Shown here: positions 51,172 to 60,066 of the stretch, piece after piece
How the letters are laid out: each line of letters starts with the position of its first letter
How positions within the stretch are numbered: position 1 is the first letter of the stretch
NCBI GenBank assembly: GCA_963726755.1
Contig: CAVSDB010000001.1
Location: forward strand, 1,364,001 to 1,428,000
DNA: 64,000 nucleotides
Direction of reading: 5' to 3'
Source: DATKIY01 sp963726755
GTDB taxonomy: Bacteria > Actinomycetota > Actinomycetes > JAHEKZ01
Notes under the pieces: generated by a model
Seen by the model: the letters and a program-made list of their open reading frames with translations, nothing else
What the model was told of the DNA's origin: nothing
The model's database searches: none
Program-made: the position numbers and the translations under genes

Positions 51172-53259
51172 TCAGGCGTCGATGCGCGAGCGGTCCAGCG
51201 ATTCGGCGCCCTGGACGATGAACGACCGCCGCGGTGCGACCTCGTTGCCCATCAACAAGTCGAAGACGTCGGACCCCTGCTCGGCGTCGGACAGCGTGAT
51301 GCGACGTAAGGTGCGACGTCTTGGATCCATCGTCGTCTCACGAAGCTGGTCGGCGTCCATCTCGCCCAACCCCTTGTAGCGCTGGATCGGGTCCTTAATC
51401 CGCTTGCCCTTGCGCTGGAGGTCGGCCATCAGTTTGCGCATCTCGGCATCGGAGTACGCGTAGATGTACTCGTTCTTCTTGCCACCCCCGGTGACGACCT
51501 CGAGTCGATGCAGCGGCGGGACGGCGGCATACACGTAGCCCTTTGCCAACAGCGGACGCATGTATCGGTGGAACAACGTCAGCAGCAACGTACGGATGTG
51601 TGCCCCGTCGACGTCGGCGTCGGTCATGATCACGACTTTTCCGTAGCGCACCTGGCTGACGTCGAAGGTCCGCCCTGAACCAGCACCCAGCACTTGAATA
51701 ATCGACGCACACTCCGCGTTGCCCAGCATGTCGCTGACGGACGCCTTCTGGACGTTCAAGATCTTGCCGCGAATCGGCAGCAACGCCTGGAACTCACTTG
51801 ATCGCGCCAACTTGGCTGTACCCAACGCGCTGTCACCCTCGACGATGAACAACTCGCTGCGCTCGACATCCCCACTACGACAGTCCGCGAGTTTGGCGGG
51901 CATCGAAGACGTCTCGAGTGCGTTCTTTCGTCGCTGCAACTCTTTGGACTGTCGTGCGGCGATCCGCGTACGGGCTGCACCGACGACCTTTTCGAGAATC
52001 GCGCGGGCTTGCGTCTTCTCGGCTCGACGGGTGGACGTTAGCAATCGCGTCAGCTCGCGATGGACTACGTGCGACACGATGCGAGTAGCGGCCGACGTAC
52101 CGAGGATCTCTTTGGTCTGGCCCTCGAACTGCGGTTCGGACAGCCGAACCGTGACTACCGCGGTCAGGCCTTCGAGGACGTCATCCTTAACGACCGCGTC
52201 GTCAGCGGTCTTCAGCAACTTTGACGCCCGCAACTGCTCGTTGAGGGTGCGAACCATCCCGCGCTCGAAGCCCGAGAGGTGCGTACCACCCTTTGGCGTT
52301 GCGATGATGTTGACGAACGAGCGCACGACGGTGTCGTAACCCGTCCCCCAACGAAGCGCGATGTCGCAAACAAGTTCGCGTTCGACTTCTTGCGGGGTCA
52401 TGTGACCTTTGGCATCGAGCACCGGCACCGTCTCGTGGAAGTGACCTGTGCCATGAAGCCGGATTACGCCACTGACCGCCTCGTCGGGGGCCAAGTATTC
52501 CGCGAACTCACCGATACCCCCGTCGAAGTGGAAGGACTCCTCGAACACCTCAGCACCGCGAGCATCCTTGATGTACAAGGTGAGGCCGGGCACCAAGAAC
52601 GCCGTCTGGCGAGCGCGGGAGTGCAATTCGTCGAGCGACACTGTGGCATCGGGCAGGAAGATCTCGCGGTCAGCCCAGTACCGGATGCGGGTCCCCGTAC
52701 GTTTCTTGGCGACCTTCCCGACCACCCGCAGTCCCGACCGCTTCACGAACGCAGCATCGTCGCCAAGCTCGGAGAACTCCCCCGCCACACCACGTCGGAA
52801 CGACATCGTGTGCACTTTGCTGTCGCGATCGACCTCGACGTCCATGCGGGACGCCAACGCGTTCACCACCGATGCTCCGACACCGTGCAACCCGCCGGAT
52901 GCCGCGTAAGAGCCGCCGCCGAACTTGCCCCCAGCGTGCAACCGGGTCATAACGACCTCGACCCCGGTTAGCCCCGTCTTCGGCTCGATGTCGACCGGAA
53001 TCCCGCGACCGTCGTCGCTGACCTCGACCGAGCCGTCAGGGTGGAGTTCGACGTCGATGCGATGGCAATGCCCGGCCAACGCCTCATCGACGGCGTTGTC
53101 GATGATCTCCCAAACGCAATGCATGAGCCCGCGCGAGTCAGTGGACCCGATGTACATACCGGGACGTTTGCGAACCGCCTCGAGCCCCTCGAGTACCGAA
53201 AGGTGTTTCGCGGTGTACCCGGCGGTGCGCTTGGTGGGGGATTTACTGGCGGCGGGCAC
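51172..53259 (-). CDS. parE: Type IIA topoisomerase subunit B, ParE-like
   Basis: A 695-residue ATPase/TOPRIM subunit. The GHKL ATPase has VWEIIDNAVDEALAGHCHRI, DGRGIPVDIEPKTGLTGVEV and GGSYAASGGLHGVGASVVNA with the conserved ATP lid. The TOPRIM domain has LFIVEGDSALGTAKLARSSE, IRGKILNVQKASVSDML and VIMTDADVDGAHIRTLLL. The tail RYKGLGEMDADQLRETTMDP is standard. GyrB and ParE are hard to separate by sequence; pairing with the neighbouring ParC-like gene suggests topoisomerase IV, responsible for decatenation. Confidence 0.92.
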   Translation of the reverse strand: MPAASKSPTKRTAGYTAKHLSVLEGLEAVRKRPGMYIGSTDSRGLMHCVWEIIDNAVDEALAGHCHRIDVELHPDGSVEVSDDGRGIPVDIEPKTGLTGVEVVMTRLHAGGKFGGGSYAASGGLHGVGASVVNALASRMDVEVDRDSKVHTMSFRRGVAGEFSELGDDAAFVKRSGLRVVGKVAKKRTGTRIRYWADREIFLPDATVSLDELHSRARQTAFLVPGLTLYIKDARGAEVFEESFHFDGGIGEFAEYLAPDEAVSGVIRLHGTGHFHETVPVLDAKGHMTPQEVERELVCDIALRWGTGYDTVVRSFVNIIATPKGGTHLSGFERGMVRTLNEQLRASKLLKTADDAVVKDDVLEGLTAVVTVRLSEPQFEGQTKEILGTSAATRIVSHVVHRELTRLLTSTRRAEKTQARAILEKVVGAARTRIAARQSKELQRRKNALETSSMPAKLADCRSGDVERSELFIVEGDSALGTAKLARSSEFQALLPIRGKILNVQKASVSDMLGNAECASIIQVLGAGSGRTFDVSQVRYGKVVIMTDADVDGAHIRTLLLTLFHRYMRPLLAKGYVYAAVPPLHRLEVVTGGGKKNEYIYAYSDAEMRKLMADLQRKGKRIKDPIQRYKGLGEMDADQLRETTMDPRRRTLRRITLSDAEQGSDVFDLLMGNEVAPRRSFIVQGAESLDRSRIDA

Positions 53260-53573
53260 TCGGTATCTGGCTCCTCGAAGTCGTGCGCTGAACAGCGTGA
53301 AAGCGTCCCGCCCAGGATATCTGGGAGCTCAGACGAATCCGGTGACCGACCGGCCCGTTGATCACCGGGCAAACCGCATTGCGCCGCTTGGGTGATCTTC
53401 TGCGCACTGGCAGCCCAATTCGGCGTGTCGTGACTCAGATCACACCCATTCATCGGTGAGTGTGTACGCCAATGGCGAACCCGTTTACGTAGGTCGGCGG
53501 GAAGCGTCGGAGTGTGGTGGGATGTTGTTCTGACTGGGACCCCTCACAGGACCCCGGACGAGAGAGAGGCGCG
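53260..53573. other. 314-bp divergent region between parE and DUF7455 gene
   Basis: No gene is supported here. The region should contain the leftward parE promoter and the rightward DUF7455 promoter. It includes CCCAGGATATCTGGG near 53315, a short dyad on the parE side, and a CRP-like site at 53429-53444. I see no clear -35/-10 pair. Confidence 0.6.
53429..53444. promoter_or_regulatory. CRP/GlxR-like binding site
   Basis: CGTGACTCAGATCACA matches the TGTGA-N6-TCACA consensus of cAMP-CRP family regulators at nine of ten positions. It lies 130 bp upstream of the DUF7455 start and ~170 bp upstream of parE. Which gene, if either, it controls is unclear. Confidence 0.45.
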
Positions 53574-53795
53574 ATGACCACTGCTGTGGCGAGCCGAACA
53601 CCACTAACTGCCGCTGACCGCTGCGATCGCTGCGGGGCGCAGGCGTACGTACGTGTCCGACTAATTACCGGTGAGTTGCACTTCTGCGCCCACCACGCCA
53701 AGCAGTTCGAGCCGAACCTCAAGAAGATCGCCGTTGAGATTGTCGACGAGACTGATCGGCTCGTGGCAACTGGCGACTCCGGGAGCGACGTCTAG
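53574..53795 (+). CDS. DUF7455 small cysteine/histidine protein
   Basis: I start at the ATG at 53574 (MTTAVASRTPLTAADRCDRC), preceded by GAGAGAGG. The 73-residue protein has a CDRCGAQAYVRVRL motif and LHFCAHHAKQFEPNLKKIAV, a probable zinc site of three Cys and two His. This is the short actinobacterial family found between the sigma factor hrdB/sigA region and parE. The function is unknown. It converges on the amidase gene with 18 bp between stops. Confidence 0.88.
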   Translation: MTTAVASRTPLTAADRCDRCGAQAYVRVRLITGELHFCAHHAKQFEPNLKKIAVEIVDETDRLVATGDSGSDV

Positions 53796-53813
53796 CGTCG
53801 TCCGGCGAGTCAC

Positions 53814-54548
53814 TCAGCAGCCGATGTCGACCCACTGAGGCTTCGGTCCGACACGCACCCCGTGTGCTTGAGCGTGAACTCGCAGCAAGTGCCGATAGCG
53901 ACCCATCGTCCGATGTGAGAAGTCGGTGTGCGTATTGCACTTCCACGACTTGTAGCGCTCGTGTCGATACGGACTCAGCAGGCTCTCGCCGTGGCCGATC
54001 ACGTTCTTGACCGGGATGTTGAACCGGGCCATCAGCCATAGCGTCAGCCGCTGCGAGGCTTGACGTTGGTGCTTGCGACTCATGACCTGGTGATCTGACG
54101 TCCCGACATGCTCAATTCCGATCGCAGTTTGGTTCAGGCCAATGGTGTGCCGGCACCGGAACCGCACCGGGACGATGGAATAGATCCGGCCGTTCCCATC
54201 GATGATGAAGTGCGCGCAGACTCCCGGAAGTTCACCGAGGTTCGGGCTGTTGTTCGCCATCGTCCACCACGCGCTCATCATCGTCGGGCCGTCGGTGTAG
54301 TGCTCGACGATGACCCGTGGCTTACGCAAGAAGTACTCGCGCTCGCCGTAATGACGCTTCGAGTACCGCGCCATCTGCATCTTGCGCGCATGTCCAAAAG
54401 GAATGGGCTTGTGGTGAACGCGAGGCTTCAACTTGGTGACGGACCCTTGCGTCTGAGACGTAGCCAACCCTGCGTGCGACCAGACCGCCGGCGTCGCCAC
54501 CGCAAGCACCACGACGAGGGCAAAGGCTGACAGCGCCCAACGCTTCAC
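53814..54548 (-). CDS. Secreted N-acetylmuramoyl-L-alanine amidase (amidase_2/PGRP fold)
   Basis: I start at the GTG at 54548 (MKRWALSAFALVVVLAVATP), which gives a clean signal peptide with likely cleavage near residue 23; an ATG 24 nt upstream is the alternative. The mature enzyme has PRVIVEHYTDGPTMMSAWW, with the first zinc His, CAHFIIDGNGRIYSIVPVRF, HTIGLNQTAIGIEHVGTSD and VIGHGESLLSPY with the second His; HTDFSH may supply the acidic ligand. It should cleave the bond between muramic acid and the stem peptide, outside the membrane. Confidence 0.85.
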   Translation of the reverse strand: MKRWALSAFALVVVLAVATPAVWSHAGLATSQTQGSVTKLKPRVHHKPIPFGHARKMQMARYSKRHYGEREYFLRKPRVIVEHYTDGPTMMSAWWTMANNSPNLGELPGVCAHFIIDGNGRIYSIVPVRFRCRHTIGLNQTAIGIEHVGTSDHQVMSRKHQRQASQRLTLWLMARFNIPVKNVIGHGESLLSPYRHERYKSWKCNTHTDFSHRTMGRYRHLLRVHAQAHGVRVGPKPQWVDIGC

Positions 54549-54598
54549 CGAACCACTTCCTCTTCTTTGCATCCGGTGCTCAACTTTGCCACGGGCAT

Positions 54599-54644
54599 GA
54601 TCAAGACGTTAAGCACCACGCTGGCCCTTGATCCTGCGGTGCTT
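54599..54644 (+). promoter_or_regulatory. Interleaved inverted repeats upstream of the OsmC gene
   Basis: Two 7-bp dyads interlock: GATCAAG (54599) with CTTGATC (54627), and AAGCACC (54611) with GGTGCTT (54638). This order is that of an H-type pseudoknot in the RNA, or two overlapping operators in the DNA. The second dyad ends against GGGGAG, a possible ribosome site for the OsmC start 12 nt on. Confidence 0.4.
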
Positions 54645-54662
54645 GGGGAGTAGTCCTAAGGC

Positions 54663-55166
54663 GTGACTATGGACCGCGATGCCCTGCGAGAAGCGCAGCA
54701 ACCACTCAAAGCTCAATACCGACAGGCCCCCGAGTCCGCGACGATCGTCCTGCGAGCCGAGGGATCGTTGGACGATGGCGTCTCATGCTCAGTAGCAACC
54801 GGCCGTGGCCTGATGGACGCAGGACTTCATCCGGCAACTGGGGGTGACGGCGGTTCGGTCTGTTCTGGAGACATGCTGCTTCAGGCATTGGTCGCGTGCG
54901 CAGGGGTCACGCTGAAAGCTGTGGCGCTGTCTCGCAATCTCGAGGTGACGGGATCGGTCGAGGCCACAGGGGACCTCGATGTACGCGGCACACTCGGTCT
55001 CGACCGCGACGTACCCGTCGGATTCGTGAAGATCGGTCTGATCTTTCATCTTGAGTCGTCAGCTTCGCCGGAAGACCTTGACGCCCTTGTTGCCACGACT
55101 GAGCGCTACTGCGTCGTCCTTCAAACGATCGTGGGTACGCCCGAGATATCAGTTGCACGCATCTGA
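54663..55166 (+). CDS. OsmC family protein
   Basis: A 167-residue protein; the GTG at 54663 or the ATG at 54669 can start it. OsmC/Ohr landmarks are GDGGSVCSGDMLLQALVACA, with a Cys near the core helix, and the second helix TTERYCVVLQTIVG with the partner Cys. Such pairs reduce organic hydroperoxides or act on other thiols. The glycine/aspartate-rich strand VEATGDLDVRGTLGLDRDVP is characteristic. No linked OhrR regulator is visible. Confidence 0.88.
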   Translation: MTMDRDALREAQQPLKAQYRQAPESATIVLRAEGSLDDGVSCSVATGRGLMDAGLHPATGGDGGSVCSGDMLLQALVACAGVTLKAVALSRNLEVTGSVEATGDLDVRGTLGLDRDVPVGFVKIGLIFHLESSASPEDLDALVATTERYCVVLQTIVGTPEISVARI

Positions 55167-55215
55167 GCCCTCCCCTCGCGATTGAGGTCGATCAGCTACC
55201 CGGGATGCTGTTCCC

Positions 55216-56241
55216 ATGGACCCAATCCAGGCCCTGGAGCGAATCGCGTACCTGCTCGAACGGGACCGCGCTCCAACTCATCGCGTGAAGGCCTTCCGTA
55301 ACGCCGCTGACGTGCTCGCAAAACTCGATCCGTCGGACGTGGAGCAACGAGCCAGAACGGACAACCTCACGTCGTTGACAGGGATCGGCCCGAAGACGTC
55401 GCAAGTCGTCATCGAAGCAGTGTCCGGGAGTACCCCGTCGTACCTGGCCGACCTTGAGGCGACATCAACTCCCCCGGATCCGGGCATCGGAGCAGCCGTG
55501 CTGGCGGCGCTCAAAGGCGACCTGCACACGCACTCCGATTGGAGCGACGGTGGCAGCCCGATCGACGTCATGGCTCGTGCGATGGCAGGACTTGGTCACT
55601 CGTACACCGCGCTCACCGATCACTCCCCCAGACTGACCGTCGCAAACGGCCTCTCACCAGAACGACTTCGTGAACAGCTCGACGTCGTAGCCCGAGTCAA
55701 CGAGGAGCTTGCTCCGTTTCGACTTCTCACCGGGATCGAAGTCGACATCCTGGACGACGGCTCGCTCGATCAAGAGCCAGACCTGCTGGCACGACTCGAC
55801 GTGGTGGTGGCGTCGGTTCACAGCAAGCTCCGGATGGACAAGGCGGCCATGACTCAGCGCATGCTCATGGCAATCGCGAATCCAGCCACGAACGTACTTG
55901 GGCATTGCACTGGCCGCCTTGTGACCGGGGGACGCGGTACCCGCCCCGAATCTGAGTTCGACGCAGCTCTTGTCTTCGAGGCATGCAAGTACTTCGACGT
56001 CGCTGTTGAAATCAACTCACGGCCAGAACGACTCGACCCGCCACGTCGACTCTTGAGTCAAGCCGTCGACATCGGATGTCTCTTCTCGATCGACACCGAT
56101 GCACACGCTCCTGGTCAGTTGGAATGGCAGGCGTACGGATGTACCCGCGCCGCCGAATGTGACGTACCCATTGAGCGCATCGTCAATTCCTGGTCGTTGG
56201 ACGACCTGCTGGCATGGACGAGTCGGACTGCTTCGGCCTAA
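55216..56241 (+). CDS. PHP-domain phosphoesterase with helix-hairpin-helix N-terminus (PolX C-terminal type)
   Basis: A 341-residue protein. Residues 1-~80 contain HhH elements (APTHRVKAFRNAADVLAKL, LTGIGPKTSQVVIEA). The PHP domain from ~100 has the metal-binding set KGDLHTHSDWSDGG, YTALTDHSPRL, GIEVDILDDGSLD, VVVASVHSKLRM, NVLGHCTGRL, AVEINSRPERLDPP and FSIDTDAHAPGQL. It resembles the 3'-exonuclease part of PolX without the polymerase domain. Likely a DNA 3'-phosphoesterase/exonuclease in repair; histidinol-phosphate activity is unlikely given the HhH region. Confidence 0.88.
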   Translation: MDPIQALERIAYLLERDRAPTHRVKAFRNAADVLAKLDPSDVEQRARTDNLTSLTGIGPKTSQVVIEAVSGSTPSYLADLEATSTPPDPGIGAAVLAALKGDLHTHSDWSDGGSPIDVMARAMAGLGHSYTALTDHSPRLTVANGLSPERLREQLDVVARVNEELAPFRLLTGIEVDILDDGSLDQEPDLLARLDVVVASVHSKLRMDKAAMTQRMLMAIANPATNVLGHCTGRLVTGGRGTRPESEFDAALVFEACKYFDVAVEINSRPERLDPPRRLLSQAVDIGCLFSIDTDAHAPGQLEWQAYGCTRAAECDVPIERIVNSWSLDDLLAWTSRTASA

Positions 56242-56250
56242 GTTCCAAGA

Positions 56251-57594
56251 ATGACCAACCCGAACGTCGACGTCAGCGGACTCATTGCGGATCACCTAGG
56301 ACCGGTACTGACACCGCGCGACGCTGGCTACGACACGGCCCGGATCTCCTTTAACGCTCTAGTCGACCGCCACCCGCCGGTCATCACTCGGCCGGCGACA
56401 CCTCAGGACGTCAGAACAACCTTGCAGTTCGCAAACAGCGAGAACTTGCCCGTCGCCATCAGAGGTGGCGGTCACAGCGTCGCCGGCCACGCGCTCTGTG
56501 ACGACGGCATCGTCGTTGACCTGCGGCTGCTCAACAAGGCCGAGGTTGACGTCGCCAACCGTCGGGTTATTGCTGGCGGCGGTGCGACCTGGCGCGACGT
56601 TGACGCTCCCTGCGTCACGCGCGGACTCGTGATGCCGGGCGGAACCTTCGACACCACGGGTGTTGCTGGTCTTGCGCTCGGCGGTGGAATCGGTCATCTC
56701 ATGGGTACACAGGGACTGACGTTGGATCGCCTTGTCTCTGCGGAAATCGTGCTCGCCGACGGCACGATCACTACCACCTCCGTCACGGAAGACCCCGACC
56801 TGTTTTGGGCGATCCGCGGGGGTGGCGGGAATTTCGGAGTCGTCACCGCGTTTGAGTTCTCGCTCGAACCTCTGCCGACTGTATTCGGCGGTGAGATCGA
56901 GTACCCGCGATCACGCCTGCGCGAAGCGCTGCGGCTCTACCGGGACGTCATGGAAGCTGGTCCAGATGAGCTCACGATGATGGCTTACACGGGCGAAGAC
57001 TCGTTGAACGTCACGGTGTGCGCCACAGGAAATCCGGTCAACTTCGAAGACGCCATCACTGCCCTGCGTACGACGCTGCCGGTGGTGAGCGATCGACTTG
57101 GCCTGACTAGCTACCTGCAGTTACAGGTCATGCAAGGCGACACCCCGTTCGGCATCCGCCACTACTGGAAGAGTCAGTTCGTCGACTCTCTAGATGACCA
57201 GCTCATTGACGACATCGTCGACCAAGTCGATTCACGTCCACCCGGCAGCGAGAGCGAGATTCTCATCGAACCCATTCACGGGTTGGCGACTCGCGTCCCG
57301 CTTGACGCCACCGCCTTCGGGCGACGTGCTCCCGGATACAACGTCAGCCCCCTCGGTCACTGGACCGATCCCGCGAGCGACGACGCCGAGATCCGATGGG
57401 TTCGCGAGGCGGCGGCTCGATTTGGTTCCCACAACCCGAGGGATGGTGGCTACTTGAACTACGCGGCCCCTGACGAAACCCACGACCGAGTTCGCGCAGC
57501 GTACGGCGACGAGAAGTACGCGCGTCTACTTGAAGTGAAGCGCCGCGTCGACCCCGACAACCGGTTCCGCTTCAACCACAACATCCGGCCCTAA
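56251..57594 (+). CDS. FAD-binding oxidoreductase of the berberine bridge enzyme (BBE) type
   Basis: A 447-residue flavoenzyme. The PCMH FAD domain (35-205) has VAIRGGGHSVAGHALCDDGI, whose His is the usual covalent 8-alpha FAD link, then GTFDTTGVAGLALGGGIGHL and FWAIRGGGGNFGVVTAFEFS. The second covalent Cys of bicovalent BBE enzymes is a Thr here. The C-terminal BBE motif GYLNYAAPDETHDRV is followed by LLEVKRRVDPDNRFRFNHNI. It oxidises an alcohol or sugar-like substrate by hydride transfer to O2 or another acceptor; the substrate is unknown. It lies 35 bp before the regulator. Confidence 0.92.
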   Translation: MTNPNVDVSGLIADHLGPVLTPRDAGYDTARISFNALVDRHPPVITRPATPQDVRTTLQFANSENLPVAIRGGGHSVAGHALCDDGIVVDLRLLNKAEVDVANRRVIAGGGATWRDVDAPCVTRGLVMPGGTFDTTGVAGLALGGGIGHLMGTQGLTLDRLVSAEIVLADGTITTTSVTEDPDLFWAIRGGGGNFGVVTAFEFSLEPLPTVFGGEIEYPRSRLREALRLYRDVMEAGPDELTMMAYTGEDSLNVTVCATGNPVNFEDAITALRTTLPVVSDRLGLTSYLQLQVMQGDTPFGIRHYWKSQFVDSLDDQLIDDIVDQVDSRPPGSESEILIEPIHGLATRVPLDATAFGRRAPGYNVSPLGHWTDPASDDAEIRWVREAAARFGSHNPRDGGYLNYAAPDETHDRVRAAYGDEKYARLLEVKRRVDPDNRFRFNHNIRP

Positions 57595-57629
57595 GCCGAA
57601 CCCGGATACCAAGCGGGATACTCAGAGCC

Positions 57630-60014
57630 ATGCTCCGCTTTACTAGCTGCACTGTGGACCCGGCGGCCCGGGTTCTGACACGCGCTGGCGAGCTCCAACA
57701 TCTCGAGCCGCAGGCATATGACGTGCTAGCTCACCTGCTCCGCCATCGCGATCGAGTCGTAACGAAGGAAGAGCTTCTCGACACAGTCTGGGGCGGCCAA
57801 TGGGTGTCCGAGTCCGCACTGGCTACGCGCATCAAGGAAATTCGCCGAGCAACGGGTGACACAGGTGATGTTCAAAGCATCGTCCGAACAATTCGAGGTC
57901 ACGGTTACCAGTTCGTCGCCACCGTCAGCGACGACGAGGACCGTGAGTCGAAACTAACAGTGCTCGTCGGTCGCGACCGTGAACTACGTGAGCTCGAGCA
58001 ACGATTCGCACCGGGCTCGCTCCTGTCGTTGGTCGGTCCTGGAGGTGTTGGCAAGACGACACTCGCCCGCAGTCTGGTTGAACGTGTGGGTGCTCGCTTT
58101 CGTCACGGAGTTGCCGTCGTCGACCTGACAGTTCTTGAAAGCCCAGAACAACTCATCGGTGCTGTAGCAAGAGCGACGCAAATCTCTGAATCTGCCGGTA
58201 CAAGCCTGCCCGACGTGCTGCGTCGGTTAGATACCGTCCTGCTGCTCGACGATGCCGACGAAATGGTCCCGGAGGTCGCACGTTTCTGTTCACCATTAAC
58301 TGCTGAGGGGAGTCGCATCGCCGTCGTAGTCACAACCCGAGAACGCTTAGGCGTTCGGGGTGAGCAACTTTGGCCTGTACTCCCCCTCTCTGCCGTTGCC
58401 GCTCGCGAGTTGCTGACCGTCCGGGCTCGAGACCTCGCCCCCTTGGGAAGCCTGCATAGCGCATCTGGAAGCGATCTTGATGCTCTGAGCAATTCCGTTG
58501 ACCGCCTACCCCTCGCCGTCGAGATGCTCGCCGGCATGAGTGCGTTCCTTAACGTTCAGGAGTTGCAGCAGCTCGTCGACGAACGGCTCGATCTGGTCAC
58601 GACTAACGAGCGTGATGCCCCAGCACGTCATCGGTCTCTCGACGTGTTAGTGAACAGCTCCATCGAACGACTCGACGATCGCCCGCGACGCGTCCTGACA
58701 CAACTGACGAGCTTCGCTGGCGCATTCACCACCTCCCAGGCACTCGTGGTCATTGATGACGACGACGGAATGTCTATCTTGCGGGAGCTTGTGGATCGCT
58801 CTCTCTTGTCACCGATCGAAGCAGAAGGCGGACCCCGTTTCCAGATGCTCCGAACGGTTCGTCAGGCAATCCTTCGCGTCTCAGCACCCGACGAGCTTCA
58901 GTTGGCAACCGAGCGCCACGCGCAGTCGGTGACCAATGAATTGGCGCGCGCAGACGAAGAACTGCACGGTGAACACGAGGCGCTGGCGGCTCCAGTCTTC
59001 GAGCGTCTGGCCGACGAAGCACGCACGGCACATGCTTGGGCTCGACTTCATGATCGTCCCCTGGCAGTGCGGCTAACGGCCGTCATGCACTTGTACGCAT
59101 ACTCGCGGCTCTGGGCCGAACCAGCTCAGTGGGCGGCGGCGCTGTTCCGTGACGGCACGAGAGACGGTCCGGTAGTGGCAATGCTTGCCTCGCAAGCGGC
59201 CCAAGAAGGTCGCTTCGCCGAAGCCGCAGACCTGGCAGAGACCTTGCTAGGCGACGCCGATGACACAGTTCGCGGCTGGGCTCTTGAGGCGTTGTCCGAC
59301 GTTGAGATCTATCTGGGCAAATTGCGCGACGCCCAAGCTCACGCACAAGAATTGGTCGACTTGGGTCATGAGTATTCGCGTCCTCGAATGGTGTCGATTG
59401 GACTCACCAACGCTGCCCTCGCGCGGGTCTACTCTGACCGACCCGACGAGGCTCTTGAATTCCTCAATCGACAGTTGTCGGAGTCTGAAGCGGTCTTCGC
59501 TCCATCCGACCAGGCCTGGTTGGCCTATGCCCGTGGCGAAGCATTTGCAGTCCTGCAAGACGACCGTGCGCGCCTGCCATTGCTCGAAGCGGTTCGACTG
59601 GGCGACGAGGTCGGCAACCGATTCGTGGCGGGCATAGCCCGATCCACCCTCGCGTCGATGGAAGTCGAACGTGACAATCTTGCGGTAGCCGCATCGACGT
59701 ACGCCGACGTCTTGGACACCTTCCTGCGTCACGGCAACCTCACACACCTACGCATCTCCCTGCGCAATGTGATCCCACTTATGGCTCGCCTTGACGAACC
59801 GGCCGACGCGGCCGTCGTTGGTGCGTGGCTGTTCAACGAGCAGTCCAGACCTGGCTATGGAAAGGAGTTGGACGCGGCACTCGACACTTTGGGCGTCATC
59901 CGGGCGAAGTTTGGTGACGCTCAAATGGCCGCGTGGAACGACGAAGCAGCCACCCTTAGCGCCACCGATGCCGCCGAGCGCTCGATTTCTACGCTGCGCC
60001 GGGTTCCCCACTAA
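57630..60014 (+). CDS. Winged-helix/NB-ARC ATPase/TPR transcriptional regulator
   Basis: A 794-residue AfsR/GutR-like regulator lacking the BTAD domain. Residues 1-~95 are an OmpR/PhoB-type winged helix (LEPQAYDVLAHLLRHRDRVV, TRIKEIRRATGD, IVRTIRGHGYQFVATV). An NTPase module follows with Walker A VGPGGVGKTTLARSLVE and VLLLDDADEMVPE. After ~430 come helical, TPR-like repeats (AAQEGRFAEAADLAETLLGD, TYADVLDTFLRHGNLTHLRI). Such proteins hydrolyse ATP while sensing a ligand and activate nearby promoters. Adjacent targets could be the BBE enzyme and the homocysteine methyltransferase. Confidence 0.9.
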   Translation: MLRFTSCTVDPAARVLTRAGELQHLEPQAYDVLAHLLRHRDRVVTKEELLDTVWGGQWVSESALATRIKEIRRATGDTGDVQSIVRTIRGHGYQFVATVSDDEDRESKLTVLVGRDRELRELEQRFAPGSLLSLVGPGGVGKTTLARSLVERVGARFRHGVAVVDLTVLESPEQLIGAVARATQISESAGTSLPDVLRRLDTVLLLDDADEMVPEVARFCSPLTAEGSRIAVVVTTRERLGVRGEQLWPVLPLSAVAARELLTVRARDLAPLGSLHSASGSDLDALSNSVDRLPLAVEMLAGMSAFLNVQELQQLVDERLDLVTTNERDAPARHRSLDVLVNSSIERLDDRPRRVLTQLTSFAGAFTTSQALVVIDDDDGMSILRELVDRSLLSPIEAEGGPRFQMLRTVRQAILRVSAPDELQLATERHAQSVTNELARADEELHGEHEALAAPVFERLADEARTAHAWARLHDRPLAVRLTAVMHLYAYSRLWAEPAQWAAALFRDGTRDGPVVAMLASQAAQEGRFAEAADLAETLLGDADDTVRGWALEALSDVEIYLGKLRDAQAHAQELVDLGHEYSRPRMVSIGLTNAALARVYSDRPDEALEFLNRQLSESEAVFAPSDQAWLAYARGEAFAVLQDDRARLPLLEAVRLGDEVGNRFVAGIARSTLASMEVERDNLAVAASTYADVLDTFLRHGNLTHLRISLRNVIPLMARLDEPADAAVVGAWLFNEQSRPGYGKELDAALDTLGVIRAKFGDAQMAAWNDEAATLSATDAAERSISTLRRVPH

Positions 60015-60066
60015 ATCCTCACGTGATCCTCATGCGAGCGCGCGATGTCTCTGATCCACTAGGCCT

